A DNA stretch of 5,866 bases, taken from contig CAKSLR010000080.1 in NCBI GenBank assembly GCA_934467435.1, forward strand, positions 1-5,866. Direction: 5' to 3'. Positions 5,700-5,866 of this stretch are shown here, in pieces. A program made the position numbers and the translations under genes. This DNA comes from an uncultured Eubacteriales bacterium (GTDB lineage Bacteria > Bacillota > Clostridia > Oscillospirales > CAG-272). Numbering within the stretch: the stretch's first letter is position 1; every line of letters begins with the position of its first letter. The notes beneath the pieces were generated by a model, which did not search any database, was not told where the DNA came from, and worked only from the letters and a program-made list of their open reading frames with translations.

Positions 5700-5866
5700 A
5701 TGAGCAAGAAGTATGTCTATCTGTTCACCGAAGGCGACGCATCCATGCGTGAGTTGCTCGGCGGCAAGGGCGCGAACCTGGCAGAAATGACCAAGATCGG
5801 TCTGCCGGTACCCCAGGGCTTCACCATCAGCACGGAGGCGTGCACCCAGTATTACGAAGACGGTCG
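5700..5866 (+). CDS. ppdK: Pyruvate, phosphate dikinase, N-terminal fragment (cut by window end)
   Basis: The first 55 codons of a gene that continues past the right edge; the full protein of this family is about 870-900 aa. The enzyme reversibly converts ATP, phosphate and pyruvate to AMP, pyrophosphate and phosphoenolpyruvate in the cytoplasm, and in many clostridia works in pyrophosphate-linked glycolysis. The visible part is the start of the nucleotide-binding domain, with YLFTEGDASM (7-16), the conserved GGKGANLAEM (21-30) and GLPVPQGFTISTEACTQYY (34-52). Lys23 corresponds to the ATP-binding lysine of the family (Lys22 in the Clostridium symbiosum enzyme). The ribosome binding site GGAGG (5684-5688) lies 11 nt upstream, slightly long spacing. 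An in-frame ATG at 5613 overlaps the -10 box and is not a usable start. Confidence 0.95.
   Translation, partial: MSKKYVYLFTEGDASMRELLGGKGANLAEMTKIGLPVPQGFTISTEACTQYYEDG

Noticed and set aside
1..5866. Mobile element, CRISPR array or phage-defence system
   Set aside because: No transposase or integrase, no regularly spaced repeats, and no terminal inverted repeats with target duplications were seen. The tRNA shows no sign of an adjacent integrated element.

Overview
The window looks like chromosomal DNA of a fairly high-GC member of the Clostridia (Oscillospiraceae-like). The evidence is an S-layer-homology (SLH) surface protein, a clostridial-type pyruvate phosphate dikinase N-terminus, strong GGAGG-type ribosome binding sites, sigma-A-like promoters with extended -10 elements, and a tRNA with an encoded CCA. 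This is inferred from family resemblance and was not searched.

Layout. Positions 1-141 are intergenic, with a short U-tailed hairpin and a possible divergent promoter at the left edge. Positions 142-1428 (+) encode an exported 428-aa protein with two Ig/cadherin-like regions followed by three SLH domains. It ends at a strong intrinsic terminator (1449-1491). A promoter at 1502-1530 then opens a compact three-gene operon: a 780-aa polytopic membrane protein that looks like a GT-C-type glycosyltransferase (1564-3906), a GT2 polyprenol-phosphate-type glycosyltransferase (3909-4871), and a GtrA-family membrane protein (4858-5328). The genes are 2 nt apart or overlapping. The operon ends at a near-perfect palindromic terminator (5331-5362), which also serves the converging tRNA-Arg(CCT) on the minus strand (5362-5438). 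The tRNA promoter (5463-5491, minus) diverges from a promoter at 5586-5614 (+) for a partial ppdK gene that starts at 5700 and runs off the right edge.

How the genes may work together. The three-gene operon has the parts list of a three-component transmembrane glycosylation system, known from Shigella gtrA/gtrB/gtrX and Bacillus/Listeria GtcA/CsbB/YfhO. The GT2 enzyme loads a sugar onto a lipid carrier, the GtrA-like protein is implicated in flipping it, and the polytopic enzyme transfers the sugar to an acceptor outside the membrane. The SLH protein next door would bind a secondary cell-wall polymer, so cell-wall polymer or surface glycoprotein is a reasonable acceptor, but that link rests on adjacency only. 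The tRNA and ppdK are housekeeping genes. Their divergent control region carries a repeated TCCCGC motif, two copies of which sit in the same register in the two promoters. No mobile element, CRISPR array or rRNA was seen.
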